Shown: positions 26,748 to 36,169, counted from the first letter of the stretch. The stretch is DNA of 64,000 bases from SZUA-265 sp965651905 (GCA_965651905.1 CBFGUG010000003.1:129976-193975), one strand, 5' to 3'. Numbers and translations are program-made. The notes: generated by a model not told the origin, from the sequence alone.

Positions 26748-27617
26748 CTACTGCCCCGCCGCCTGCTCCTCAGCGCCCAGCGGTCGTTCGTTGAAGCGTA
26801 ACGCGGGCTTTTGCTCGAGAGGTGTCGTGGCGTCGCCGCGCTCGAAGGCGATGGCCTCGATGCGTACGGCGCCCCCTTGCCGTACCGTAAACGAATGGGT
26901 GCTCTTGGCCTCGAACGAAAACCCCTTCAGATACGAGAACACGCCGTAACCATGCCCCCGCAGATTGACGACGATTTGAATCGTGTGATCTCCCGGCGGG
27001 ATCGCGCCGTCGAAGACAGGGGTAACCTGCTGGCGACGGTGCGGCGCCTCTTCGCCTTTTTCGTTGTATTGCACGGCCCCGTCCAGGACCACCATGACTT
27101 CCTCGACCCGAAACGCGTTGCTCATCGAGTTGCGGAACACGACCTGGGCCTGCGCTCCACCAACGCCGGCTGAGAGAACTGACTCGCTGAGCAAGGTGAG
27201 GCGCGTGTGACTGCGTCGGATCTGCTCTTTCAATTCGTCGACCCGCGACTCCAAGTCTCGCAAGCGCACCACGTAACTGGCCGCAGCGTCCGCGGCTGAC
27301 GACGTCGCCGCCCCGGGGGCGCTACTGGGAGCTGCTGCTCCCGAGGGGAGCGTTACCTCGGGCGCATTCGTCGCTGAATTCGAGGATTTAGATGCGGCTT
27401 TGGGCTTGCTAGCGCGCGCCGGCTTCGCCTTCGCGCGTGCCGACGTCTCGCCGGGTGCAGAAGTTTTCTCCTCGGGCGCCGCTGGAGTTACCGCCTTCTT
27501 CGAAGACTCGGATTTGGTGTCGGCCTTGGTCTCCTTCGCGGGTGTTTGGGCACCAGCAGAAATTGCGCACAAGGTGATCGCGACGACCAACATCCACATC
27601 GCGTACAGCTTCGTCAT
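26748..27617 (-). CDS. Secreted coiled-coil protein, first gene of the glt-like run
   Basis: Product of 289 residues starting MTKLYAMWMLVV with a signal peptide cleaved near ISAGA-QTP. A Lys/Ala/Ser-rich disordered region (about 25-110) is followed by a short coiled coil (VVRLRDLESRVDELKEQIRRSH) and a beta-rich domain (AFRVEEVMVVLDGAVQYNEKGEE, PPGDHTIQIVVNLRGHGYGVFSYL). Disorder, coiled coil and beta domain together suggest an envelope accessory protein. It lies 14 nt upstream of the TPR gene and divergent from the ECF sigma gene; function unknown. Confidence 0.8.
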   Translation of the reverse strand: MTKLYAMWMLVVAITLCAISAGAQTPAKETKADTKSESSKKAVTPAAPEEKTSAPGETSARAKAKPARASKPKAASKSSNSATNAPEVTLPSGAAAPSSAPGAATSSAADAAASYVVRLRDLESRVDELKEQIRRSHTRLTLLSESVLSAGVGGAQAQVVFRNSMSNAFRVEEVMVVLDGAVQYNEKGEEAPHRRQQVTPVFDGAIPPGDHTIQIVVNLRGHGYGVFSYLKGFSFEAKSTHSFTVRQGGAVRIEAIAFERGDATTPLEQKPALRFNERPLGAEEQAAGQ

Positions 27618-27912
27618 TCTCACTCGTACCTTTGACCTGCAAGTGTGCTGACGACGACTACCCGACGCACCACCGCGTTGGGCTGCTCCGTCATCGACAC
27701 TGGCGGATCTTGGTTTGATGGGGTGCAGAACGCAACAGGCCATTTCGCCGTTTGGGCTGTGAGTTTGTGCTCGCCCATCGCGTGAAACACCGATAGACTC
27801 GCGTCAGTTCAAGTAGCCTCAGCCGGGGCACCGCAGCGGTCTCGCGTTGCCGTCGGGCCAACAGTTTCGGCGGGCCAGCAGTTTCGGCGGGCCGCTAAGC
27901 AGGAACCGCCCT

Positions 27913-28566
27913 TTGCAGCGCACGAGAGCCGCCAACCCAACCGCATCAGACTCGTATTCGAGCGACGAAGTTCGCGACGAGCTGCTGATGGCGCGCTACC
28001 AGCGCGGCGACCGCGCCGCAATGGAGTCGTTGGTGAAACGCCACAAGGTGCGGATCTACAACTTCGTACTGCGTCAGGTGCGACATCGAGAAACCGCTGC
28101 CGACATCTCGCAGGACGTGTTTTTGCGGGTTGCGCAGAAAGCCAGTGAGTTCAAGCACGAAGCTCGCTTCTCGACCTGGCTGTACACGATCGCGCGCAAC
28201 CTCTGTATCGATCACCAGCGAAAGCAAGCCCACCGCAGGCACCCATCGCTGGATCAGGAATTGTCCCATGAGGGCGGCAGCGCGACGCTCGGCGAGTTGA
28301 TGGCAGATCATCATCCGCGGTCGAGCGTCGAACGCAGTGCTTCGGCAACTCAGGTGCGCCAATCCATCTTGCGTGCGGTCGACGAGTTGCCGCCCGACCA
28401 GAAAGAGGTGTTCTTGCTCCGCGAAATCGGCAACTTGCCGTTCAAGGAAATCGCCGAGGTGACGGCCACGGGCGAGAACACGGTCAAGAGCCGCATGCGC
28501 TACGCGCTGGAACGACTGCAGAAAGCGCTCAGTGATTTCGAAGAGTACGCGCGGGAGCTGAAGTGA
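27913..28566 (+). CDS. ECF-type RNA polymerase sigma factor
   Basis: Sigma-70-family regulator of about 217 residues. Region 2 is visible in ESLVKRHKVRIYNFVLRQV, ETAADISQDVFLRVAQKA and FSTWLYTIARNLCIDHQRK; region 4 in LPPDQKEVFLLREIGNLPFKEIAEV and NTVKSRMRYALERL. No N-terminal region 1. The TTG at 27913 has AGGA eight bases upstream; the frame is open to a TTG at 27847, and the ATG at 27988 just before region 2 is also possible. The anti-sigma gene starts 3 nt after the stop. Divergence from the glt-like run suggests, but does not prove, regulation of it. Confidence 0.88.
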   Translation: MQRTRAANPTASDSYSSDEVRDELLMARYQRGDRAAMESLVKRHKVRIYNFVLRQVRHRETAADISQDVFLRVAQKASEFKHEARFSTWLYTIARNLCIDHQRKQAHRRHPSLDQELSHEGGSATLGELMADHHPRSSVERSASATQVRQSILRAVDELPPDQKEVFLLREIGNLPFKEIAEVTATGENTVKSRMRYALERLQKALSDFEEYARELK

Positions 28567-28569
28567 GTC

Positions 28570-29715
28570 ATGGACTGTGACCGATTCGAACGCGTGCTGA
28601 TGGACGTCCTGTACGAAGAACTGGACGAGTTGAGCCTGGCGGCCGCGAAGCGGCACAGTGACCAGTGCCAGCGCTGCAAGCCGCTGTTGGCACGGTTCCG
28701 CGCGACCCGTGAGGTGGGCGGACTGCCCCTCGAAGAACCTCCCGAACAGTTCGAGCGCCGCGTGATGGAGGCCGAACGGCAGGTCCAGCGGCGTCTCCCC
28801 CTCGCGAGTCGCCTGTCACGACAGCTAATAATTTTAGCAGGTTACGCAACCCGGCCGCAATTGGCGATGGCGGCACTCGCTCTGCTCATGATCGGCTCCA
28901 GCTTGCTGTTTCTGCGCCCCAGCCCAGGGTCTCGAAACATCACGGTGCAGGTCAACGACGAGCGCGCCCCAGCGAAGCAACCAGAAGCAGTCGTGGTGCC
29001 GATCGACGAGGCCCCACCGATCGAGCTAGTGGAAGCTCGAGAGCCAGAGCCGACCCCCGCGGCTCCGCCTAGCGTTGCGAAAGCCAAGCGCTCAGGTGCC
29101 GCGCTGGCGCCTGCGGCCAAAGCCTCAGTAGTGCCAGAAGAAGAGCTGGACAAGGCGCGACAGCGCGCCGAGGACCGAGCGTACACCACGGCGATGGAAG
29201 CCTTCCAACGCTCCGAACACGGCGCCGCTCAACAGCAGTTCGACGCCATCGTACAAGCGGGAGGGCGTAACGCAGCGGCTGCTGAACTCTACGCAGCCCT
29301 GGCCACGGAACAAACCTCGGGCTGCTCGGCGGCGCTCCCACGCTTCGATTCGGTGTCCGCGAAATACGGGAGCAATCACCTGGGACACATGGCGACGTGG
29401 CACAGCGCCAGCTGCCGGTCGAAGTTGGGGCTGGTGCGGCGCGCTTCGTTGGATTTTCAGAAACTCCTCAAAGTCCCGGCTTACGCGAGTCGTGCCAAGG
29501 CCGCGTTGGGACGGGTGGGTAGTGAAATCCCAGAGGTCGAGCCCGTGGAATCGGCGCCCAGCCTGAGCGCGCCACAGCCTGGCGATCCCCCCGTACAAGC
29601 CGCTGCCACCCCTGGCGTCGCCGACCAAGCTTCAGACGGGACCAACGCAGGCAGCGCCGCCACTACTTCGAGCACTGGCAGCAGCACGGCACCATCAAAA
29701 CCGTCGAACCCCTGA
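28570..29715 (+). CDS. Membrane-bound zinc-finger anti-sigma factor with C-terminal repeat domain
   Basis: Product of 381 residues. The N-terminal ZAS-type finger (H29, C33, C36 with an upstream Cys3) would hold the sigma factor; one membrane segment spans about 97-115 (QLAMAALALLMIGSSLLFL). The exported part has a proline/alanine/glutamate-rich linker and a TPR-like region (EAFQRSEHGAAQQQFDAIVQ) that could sense envelope state, ending in a Ser/Thr/Ala-rich tail. Paired with the ECF gene 3 nt upstream, as expected for a sigma/anti-sigma operon. Confidence 0.85.
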   Translation: MDCDRFERVLMDVLYEELDELSLAAAKRHSDQCQRCKPLLARFRATREVGGLPLEEPPEQFERRVMEAERQVQRRLPLASRLSRQLIILAGYATRPQLAMAALALLMIGSSLLFLRPSPGSRNITVQVNDERAPAKQPEAVVVPIDEAPPIELVEAREPEPTPAAPPSVAKAKRSGAALAPAAKASVVPEEELDKARQRAEDRAYTTAMEAFQRSEHGAAQQQFDAIVQAGGRNAAAAELYAALATEQTSGCSAALPRFDSVSAKYGSNHLGHMATWHSASCRSKLGLVRRASLDFQKLLKVPAYASRAKAALGRVGSEIPEVEPVESAPSLSAPQPGDPPVQAAATPGVADQASDGTNAGSAATTSSTGSSTAPSKPSNP

Positions 29716-29751
29716 CCCTCGAAAGCCCTAGCGACGCGGCGACGCTCGCGT

Positions 29752-32112
29752 TCAGTGTCGGAACTCGATCGTCCCCGCCTGGATTCGATCTTCGGAGTGC
29801 TTGCCTTGGGTTACTGGCATACGCTTGTCACCACTGAACAGGCCGAAGTAGACCTGATACTCACCGGGTGGATAACGCGACTCCAGCTCGAAGGGGTAGA
29901 CGTCGAGCACGTAGTCGCCCTTGTTCCAATGGCGATAGGCGTACTCGTCTTGGAGCATGTCGTGGTCGCCGTTGAACCGCTGCCCCTCGCCGTCCATGTG
30001 AATGAATGCCTGCCAGTTGCCGCTCACTCGCCTGAGGACTTCGTACGCAACCACGAACTCGTAGTCGCGCCCCATCCGCAAACTGTTGACGACGGGCTGC
30101 CCATCCTGGTCGCGAATCTCCCAACCCAAGACACGCAACCGACCGTCGAGTTCGACGTCTAGCGGGTGAACCAGCTTGGGGCGCTCATCGGGTAGCCACT
30201 TGGCGAGAGGGTTCAGGTCTTTCTCTCCGTCACGCAGTTGGTTCGAGATGAGCAAGGCACGAGACGAACCGTCGTCGAGCACGGGTAGGTTGCGGGGAGG
30301 CTCTTGCTTCTGCCTGCGGTGCCGGGAGTTGAGCGACGAGAGGTCGTCCGCCTTGGCCACGAGCCAGCGTCGCCCCTCACCTTCGTTCAACCACTTGATC
30401 GCCTTGTGCGTGGATGAAAACACCTCAGCGGGCTCACCCGTCAGCAACAGGGCACCGCCGCGTTCACCCATCAGGCCCAACGGCTCGCCGGGCTTGGACA
30501 GTCGCTCGAAGGCATCCAGCGCGCCGACGGGCGATAGCTGTGCGGCCAGCGCTGGATAGTAGCCGACGCTCATCACCAAACCAGACAGCAGAATCGCGAG
30601 CCCCAAGAGCGATCCCCGCCACGTCCCTGCTGCCGCGAGTTCCAACCTCTGGATCACCTGCCCCAAGCGTCGGCTGAGTGACGCCACTGGCTTCACCCTT
30701 TGGAGTCTGTGCGCGCACGTGTCGAGCCACACACGGAGCCCGGACAATGAAACGGCCTGTTCGAGCACCAACAGCACGCAAGCGAGGGCACCGAGCCCAA
30801 CCACTACCTGTGAATAACGTTTGGCGTCCTGTTGGAAGCTCTCGGGGAAGGTGGCGTCAGCGACACCGAAAGCGCTGAATCCCTTGTCCGGGAAGTTCTT
30901 GTAGTCCGTGTAGAACAACACGAGGAGCGCGGCGGTGACCATCGCCAACGGCACGATACCCTGAGGACGGCGATCGAGCTCACGCAGCGCCAGCGCGACG
31001 ATCGCTGCCAGCGCGAACACTGGTCCGAACGGTACCAAGCCCAGCCGTGGCGCGAGCAGAGTGTAACAACCGACGCCCAACGCGCTGATCAAGAAGAGTG
31101 CCGCGCGCAGCGCCATCTCTGGTTTCGTCAGTTCGTCGTTCGAACGCAACACCAGGCCGAGCGCGAGAGGCAGCACCGCACTCCACGGAAACAGTGCATG
31201 CCCCAAGTGGTGAACGACGAAATCGTGAGTCGAAAACTGCTTGGGGTTGATTACCGTGCCGCCGAGGGCCTTGAAGTAGTCGTCAGGAGTCGCGACCCAA
31301 GCTGCCCACGCTCCCCAAACAGCCGCCCCGAGCCCCACAGACAAGTAGACCGCGGCCAACACCGTGGCCACCACGTCGCGCCGCTCCACGCCCTGTGTTC
31401 TCGAGCCCACGAACAAGCTCGCCAAGCCAACACTGAGGCTCGGTAGTGCAACGCCGACGAGCGCACCGCGGCAATGAAAGCCCGCGAACATTCCTGATAT
31501 CCCCAACGCTGCTGCCACCCAACGCCAGCGCACATCGGAGTCGTACAAACTCAGGAGCAGGCCCGAGAACGCGATGGCCAGAGACGCCATCGTTGCAACG
31601 TCGCCCAGTGCGGTTCGCGCCTGCAAAAAGTACAGTGGGCAGGTAGCCATCACCAGCACCGCCACCAATCCAACGCGCGTTCCCGCGAGGCGCGCGCACG
31701 CCACGTACGTCGCCGCGAGCCCAATCAGCCCCCAAAGCAGCATGGGCAGGCGAAGCGCCCACGCCGACGACCCGAACAGCTTCAGCGAGAGAGCCATCGT
31801 CAGGATGGGCAGTTCACCGCGCCCCACGTCCTCTACGCTCGGGATGGTGTCGTTGCCGATACCCGTGGCGAGTTCGTCCGCCCCGAAGACGTGAATCGCC
31901 GCGCGACGCACCAAATCTGCCGTGTCTAGCTCGTGGGGGTCCCACAGCCCGGTAGTTGCAAGCGGCAGCAGCCAACTGATGGTCACCAGCGTGACCAAGA
32001 TCACGGGCAACCCCACCTCGCCGAGCCACCGCGACCTATCGGGACGGGACGCTTGCTGGCCGGGAGGTTTTTGAGTATCGGGGGTGGAGTCTATCGCTGG
32101 CGCTTGCTGCAT
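29752..32112 (-). CDS. GT39-type (PMT/ArnT-like) membrane glycosyltransferase
   Basis: Integral membrane protein of 786 residues. A proline-rich cytoplasmic start is followed by a first membrane segment (VGLPVILVTLVTISWLLPLA) and the acidic luminal loop TTGLWDPHELDTADLVRRA, the position of the catalytic acidic residues in lipid-phosphate-sugar-dependent GT39/GT83 enzymes. Then come many membrane segments and a C-terminal soluble region (about 580-786) with a beta-rich sugar-binding-like end (VLRRVSGNWQAFIHMDGEGQRF). It probably transfers a sugar from a polyprenyl carrier to lipid or protein; substrate unknown. Convergent with the anti-sigma gene. Confidence 0.8.
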   Translation of the reverse strand: MQQAPAIDSTPDTQKPPGQQASRPDRSRWLGEVGLPVILVTLVTISWLLPLATTGLWDPHELDTADLVRRAAIHVFGADELATGIGNDTIPSVEDVGRGELPILTMALSLKLFGSSAWALRLPMLLWGLIGLAATYVACARLAGTRVGLVAVLVMATCPLYFLQARTALGDVATMASLAIAFSGLLLSLYDSDVRWRWVAAALGISGMFAGFHCRGALVGVALPSLSVGLASLFVGSRTQGVERRDVVATVLAAVYLSVGLGAAVWGAWAAWVATPDDYFKALGGTVINPKQFSTHDFVVHHLGHALFPWSAVLPLALGLVLRSNDELTKPEMALRAALFLISALGVGCYTLLAPRLGLVPFGPVFALAAIVALALRELDRRPQGIVPLAMVTAALLVLFYTDYKNFPDKGFSAFGVADATFPESFQQDAKRYSQVVVGLGALACVLLVLEQAVSLSGLRVWLDTCAHRLQRVKPVASLSRRLGQVIQRLELAAAGTWRGSLLGLAILLSGLVMSVGYYPALAAQLSPVGALDAFERLSKPGEPLGLMGERGGALLLTGEPAEVFSSTHKAIKWLNEGEGRRWLVAKADDLSSLNSRHRRQKQEPPRNLPVLDDGSSRALLISNQLRDGEKDLNPLAKWLPDERPKLVHPLDVELDGRLRVLGWEIRDQDGQPVVNSLRMGRDYEFVVAYEVLRRVSGNWQAFIHMDGEGQRFNGDHDMLQDEYAYRHWNKGDYVLDVYPFELESRYPPGEYQVYFGLFSGDKRMPVTQGKHSEDRIQAGTIEFRH

Positions 32113-32355
32113 GAGCGGATTTCACTTCGAACACCCAGCTGCGTGGGCCAAGTACTGTAGACCGAGCTATCTCTGGATCTTCGACCCGTGGGCCATTCAC
32201 CCGCAGACCAGCCTGGCGGGCTGAGACCCAGCCTTCCATAAGACGGACGCCAGTCCCAAGACGCCGTCCCCAATGACTGGGGCACGAGCGGCGCGACACT
32301 AGCAGAAGGTCCCGCCGTGACCAGCCCCCAATGCACCACTGTCCCCTGAATTCGC
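32113..32355. other. Divergent intergenic region between the GT39-type gene and era
   Basis: About 240 bases with no gene seen; it should hold the divergent promoters. Confidence 0.5.
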
Positions 32356-33606
32356 ATGCGCTGTGGAACCGTAGCCATCGTCGGCCGAACCAACGTCGGT
32401 AAGTCGACATTCCTCAATGCCTGTTTGGGCGAACGCATCGCGATCGTCTCGGCCCTGCCGCAGACGACGCGGGACGAAATGCTCGGCGTGGTGCACCGAA
32501 AAGAGGCGCAGATCGCCTTCACGGACACCCCCGGGTTTCACCGACCCAAGACCGAGCTGGGGCGGCGCATGAATCAACGCGCCCTCGACACCGCGCGTTC
32601 CCACGACGTGGTCGTGTTCATGACCGACGTGATGCGCGCGGTGCGTCCGCCCAAGGCCGCGCCCGGCGAAACGCTCGACCCCATCGCTCCCGACGATTTG
32701 CGTTTGCTCGGGATTCTGCCCCCGCAAACTCCAGCGATTTTGGTGATCAACAAGGTCGACCTGCTGCGCAACAAGTCGAAGCTGCTGCCGCTGATGGCGG
32801 CGTTCGGAGAAGCGCACGCGTTCGTCGACATCATTCCGACGAGCGTGGTGCGTGATGACGGCGTGGAGCAAGTGCTGCAGTCCATCGAGCGAAACTTGCC
32901 CGAAGGGCCCGCACGCTATTCGCCAGACGAGATCACCGACAAACCCGCGACGTTTTTCGTTCGTGAGTACGTGCGTGAGCAAGTGATGCAGCTCACCCGC
33001 CGCGAAGTGCCGCACGCGGTGGCCGTGACCGTAGAACGCTATGACGAATCGGCCAAGCTGCTGCGCATCCAAGCGACCATTCACGTGGAGAAGGTCGGGC
33101 AGCGCGCGATCTTGGTCGGACAGCGCGGACAAGGCATCAAGACCATCGGCATCGGCGCGCGCACTCGCCTGGAAGAGCTGCTCGGCAAGCAAGTTCACTT
33201 GGAGTTGTTCGTGCGCGTCACGGAGCGCTGGAAAGACGTTCCGCGTCAGCTGCGCGAGATGGGATACGACGGCGTTGGGGGCCGTGAGCTGTCGAGTGCC
33301 TTGCCGCCCGTGCCCGCGGGCGCCAAGTCGCGACCCAAGAAGAAACCGAAGAAGCCGCCTGGCAAAGTCGGAACAGGCAAAGTCGGAACAGGCAAAGTCG
33401 GAACAGGCAAAGCTGCCGCGAGCAAGCCAGGGTCTGGCAAGGGAGCCGCAGGCGGTCAGCGTCGAGCTGCCACCAAAGGAAGCAACGGCGCGAAGGGCAG
33501 CAAGCCAGGCGCGCACGGCAAGCCCCCCGCGAAATCCAAGCAGGGCCGCCCGCCACGTTCGAGCAGCACCTCGAAGCGCAACGCGAACAGCCGAGGTGAC
33601 TCATGA
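32356..33606 (+). CDS. era: Era GTPase with a long basic C-terminal tail
   Basis: 16S rRNA/30S assembly GTPase. G1 is GRTNVGKST (10-18), G3 DTPGFH (57-62), G4 NKVD (132-135); between G3 and G4 is an insertion (RAVRPPKAAPGETLDPIAPDDL). The KH RNA-binding domain is at about 225-305 with GQRGQGIKTIG. Normal Era ends near residue 300; this one has about 110 further residues rich in Lys, Gly, Ala and Ser, including GKVGT repeated three times. The stop overlaps der as ATGA. Era function is firm; the tail's role is unknown. Confidence 0.94.
   Translation: MRCGTVAIVGRTNVGKSTFLNACLGERIAIVSALPQTTRDEMLGVVHRKEAQIAFTDTPGFHRPKTELGRRMNQRALDTARSHDVVVFMTDVMRAVRPPKAAPGETLDPIAPDDLRLLGILPPQTPAILVINKVDLLRNKSKLLPLMAAFGEAHAFVDIIPTSVVRDDGVEQVLQSIERNLPEGPARYSPDEITDKPATFFVREYVREQVMQLTRREVPHAVAVTVERYDESAKLLRIQATIHVEKVGQRAILVGQRGQGIKTIGIGARTRLEELLGKQVHLELFVRVTERWKDVPRQLREMGYDGVGGRELSSALPPVPAGAKSRPKKKPKKPPGKVGTGKVGTGKVGTGKAAASKPGSGKGAAGGQRRAATKGSNGAKGSKPGAHGKPPAKSKQGRPPRSSSTSKRNANSRGDS
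33361..33405. repeat. 15-bp tandem repeat encoding GKVGT in the Era tail
   Basis: Three exact copies of GGCAAAGTCGGAACA (33361-33375, 33376-33390, 33391-33405) plus a partial fourth. In frame, so each copy adds Gly-Lys-Val-Gly-Thr. Confidence 0.95.
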
Positions 33607-34934
33607 CTCCGATTGTCGCGCTCATCGGTCGCCCCAACGTGGGCAAGAGCACGCTGTTCAACCGTTTGGTGGGCCGAAAGTTGGCGATCGTTCACGATCT
33701 GCCGGGTGTCACGCGTGATCGACACTACGCAGAAGCTCACTTGCAAGGGCGCGATCTTCTGCTGATCGACACTGGCGGCTTCGACCCCGAAGACGAAGAT
33801 CCCATGCGCCAAGGCATCGCGCGCCACGTCCAAGCAGCGATCGAGGAGGCTGACGTGATCGTGTGTGTACTCGATACACTGACTCCGCCCACCGAAGCCG
33901 ATCGCCAAGCGGTCGCGCTGTTGCGGCGCGCAGGCAAACCCGTCGTATACTTGGCCAATCGTGCCGACAACCCGACGCGGGAAATCGAAGCGGCCGAGCT
34001 GCATCGCTTGGGCATCGACCCGCTGATCCCGGGCTCGGCGCTCCACGGCCGCAACATGGCCGCACTGGAACAGGCCATCGTCGAGGCACTGCCGCCTTTC
34101 GAGCCCGAAGTCCCTGCGGAAGAGTCGGAAGCGCCGCAGATCGCGCTTCTGGGCAAACCCAACGCGGGCAAGTCGTCGCTGCTCAACCGCCTCAGCGGAA
34201 GCGAACGGTCGCTGGTCGACGACCGACCCGGCACCACTCGCGATCCCATCGACGTGTCGATCACCTACGACGACAAAGCGTATACCTTGGTCGACACCGC
34301 TGGCGTGCGTCGCAAATCCAAGGTGACGGAAGCCGTCGAGCTGGCCAGCGTGATGCGCGCGCTGCGCATCATTCAACGTTCGGACATCGTGATCTTGATG
34401 GTGGACGCGAAAGAGGGTCTGTCAGACCAAGACGCGCGGCTGTTGTCCCTCGCCGTGGCGCGCAAACGCGCCATCATCGTCGGGCTCAACAAGATGGACC
34501 TGCTGGACAAGCGCGAGCGTGAAAAGTCCTTGGAGCAAGCCAAAACGGCCCTTCACTTCGCGCCCTGGGTGCCCCTGGTACCGCTCAGCGCAAAAAGTGG
34601 CCGCGGGTTACCGCAACTCATGAAACAGGTCGACGACGCCTACGACGAGTACACCCGTCGTGTTCCCACCGCGGCGCTGAACCGATTTTTCGCGGAAGTC
34701 CTCGAACGCCACCCGCCACCCACGCGCGGGGGCAAAGCGCCACGGCTGCTCTACGTCACCCAAGCACAGACCCGCCCGCCATTGTTCGTTGCCATGTGCA
34801 GCGCGCCCGATGCCCTGGCGGAGAGTTACAAGCGCTTCGTCGTCAACAAGTTGCGTGAGGCCTTCGGGTTTTCGTCGGTTCCTCTGGTGGTGCGCTACCG
34901 CGACCGTCGGCAGCGCGACGACGAAGAACGCTGA
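33603..34934 (+). CDS. der: Der (EngA) GTPase, 50S ribosome assembly
   Basis: Double GTPase for 50S maturation, 443 residues. First G domain: GRPNVGKST, DTGGFDPEDEDPM; second: GKPNAGKSS, DTAGVRRKSKV, NKMDLLD. The KH-like C-terminal domain ends NKLREAFGFSSVPLVVRYRDRRQRDDEER. The start overlaps the era stop by four bases (ATGA), so the two ribosome-assembly GTPases are translationally coupled. All expected motifs are intact. Confidence 0.96.
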   Translation: MTPIVALIGRPNVGKSTLFNRLVGRKLAIVHDLPGVTRDRHYAEAHLQGRDLLLIDTGGFDPEDEDPMRQGIARHVQAAIEEADVIVCVLDTLTPPTEADRQAVALLRRAGKPVVYLANRADNPTREIEAAELHRLGIDPLIPGSALHGRNMAALEQAIVEALPPFEPEVPAEESEAPQIALLGKPNAGKSSLLNRLSGSERSLVDDRPGTTRDPIDVSITYDDKAYTLVDTAGVRRKSKVTEAVELASVMRALRIIQRSDIVILMVDAKEGLSDQDARLLSLAVARKRAIIVGLNKMDLLDKREREKSLEQAKTALHFAPWVPLVPLSAKSGRGLPQLMKQVDDAYDEYTRRVPTAALNRFFAEVLERHPPPTRGGKAPRLLYVTQAQTRPPLFVAMCSAPDALAESYKRFVVNKLREAFGFSSVPLVVRYRDRRQRDDEER

Positions 34935-35035
34935 CCCGTTCGCTTCGAGTCGTAGTCACTCGTGATGCGTTCACTCGATGCGGTCGGGCAAAGCGCAGTC
35001 ATTCGCTCCCCGTTCACGCCTGACGCGGCCTCCAT

Positions 35036-36169
35036 TCAAGCTGCAGACACGCCGCTCGCTCGCTGCAGCTGATCGACGAGCAAGCGCAAGTCGTGCAGGC
35101 CACGCACGCCGCCCGCGATCGCCTCGAGCCGCCAGTGCGCGATCCCCCCAAGCGCTGGATTGGACTCGATCGACGTCAGTTGTCGAAGCTCCCTGCCTGA
35201 CTCACGGGCTTGCACCTCGCCAGCACGCGTGATGGCCGAGAGCAGATCCGCATCCAGACTGGCGCGCAGTTCCTCCACCCCCGCCGTCAGCTCCGCTCGA
35301 GTGAGCTGCGCCTGCACGCGATTGACGACCAACAGTTGCGGCTCGAGTGAACGCTCGCGTAACGCTCGTGCGAAACGCGCCGAGTCCTCCAGCGCTTCGG
35401 GCGTCGGGCGCGAAACCATCACGTACGCGAAACTCGAATCGCGAAAAAAGCGCTCCAACTGATCGGCATGTTGTCCCAAGCCGCCGAACACGCCTCTGAG
35501 CTCCCAGAGCAGTGTCGCGACCTGTTCGAGGGTCGCCGACCCCGTGAGCTTGGCGAACGAGCTGACCATCCCTGCCACCCGTTTGCCGACCCAATCCAGA
35601 CTGAAGGATCGCCCTCCGTCGACCGCATTCACGAGCGCTTTCAAGACGGGTCCTCTCATTGCTTCGCGCAACCATTCGGGTCCGCGCAAGAAGTCCAAGG
35701 CATGTTTGGTCGGAGGCGTGTCGAGTACGATGAGGTCGTATTGCTTGGAGTCGAGCGCCTCCAGCAGCCTTTCCATCGCCAAAATCTCGTTCGCCCCCGA
35801 CAGGTAGTCGGACAGGTAACGAAACAGCGGGTGCCCGACGATGCCCACGCGAGCCGCGTCGTTGGGCGCGAGGCGCTCGACGAGTTCACGCAGGGTCCGC
35901 TGCCCGTCGAGGATCGACACGTGGAGTGAGCCAGAACCCGTTACCGCGAGACTCGTGAGGCGTTCGCGTGTGATGACTTGGGCGTCACCGACGTCTCGAC
36001 GGACACCCAAGCTGTCCGCAAGCCTGCCCGCTGGATCGACGGTCAGCGCCAGCACTTTCAAACCGAGACGAGCCCCGAGCACGCTGAACGCGGAGGCGAC
36101 GCTGGTCTTGCCCACTCCCCCGCTGCCCACACAAACGATCACTCGGCGCTGGCGCAGGTCGAGGGTCAT
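35036..36169 (-). CDS. ArsA/GET3-family ATPase
   Basis: Cytoplasmic P-loop ATPase of 377 residues. Deviant Walker A GSGGVGKT (15-22, GKGGVGKT type), then ALTVDPAGRLADSLGV, and LIVLDTPPTKHALDFL for Walker B. It has one ATPase domain, as in Get3-like members, and no arsenic resistance genes are nearby, so arsenite transport should not be assumed. Similar genes in myxobacteria often occur in pairs; only this one is in view. Neighbouring genes give no further clue. Confidence 0.88.
   Translation of the reverse strand: MTLDLRQRRVIVCVGSGGVGKTSVASAFSVLGARLGLKVLALTVDPAGRLADSLGVRRDVGDAQVITRERLTSLAVTGSGSLHVSILDGQRTLRELVERLAPNDAARVGIVGHPLFRYLSDYLSGANEILAMERLLEALDSKQYDLIVLDTPPTKHALDFLRGPEWLREAMRGPVLKALVNAVDGGRSFSLDWVGKRVAGMVSSFAKLTGSATLEQVATLLWELRGVFGGLGQHADQLERFFRDSSFAYVMVSRPTPEALEDSARFARALRERSLEPQLLVVNRVQAQLTRAELTAGVEELRASLDADLLSAITRAGEVQARESGRELRQLTSIESNPALGGIAHWRLEAIAGGVRGLHDLRLLVDQLQRASGVSAA

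Noticed and set aside
32299..33516. 405-residue minus-strand frame over era
   Set aside because: Antisense to a firmly identified gene; low-complexity Ala/Arg translation without motifs.
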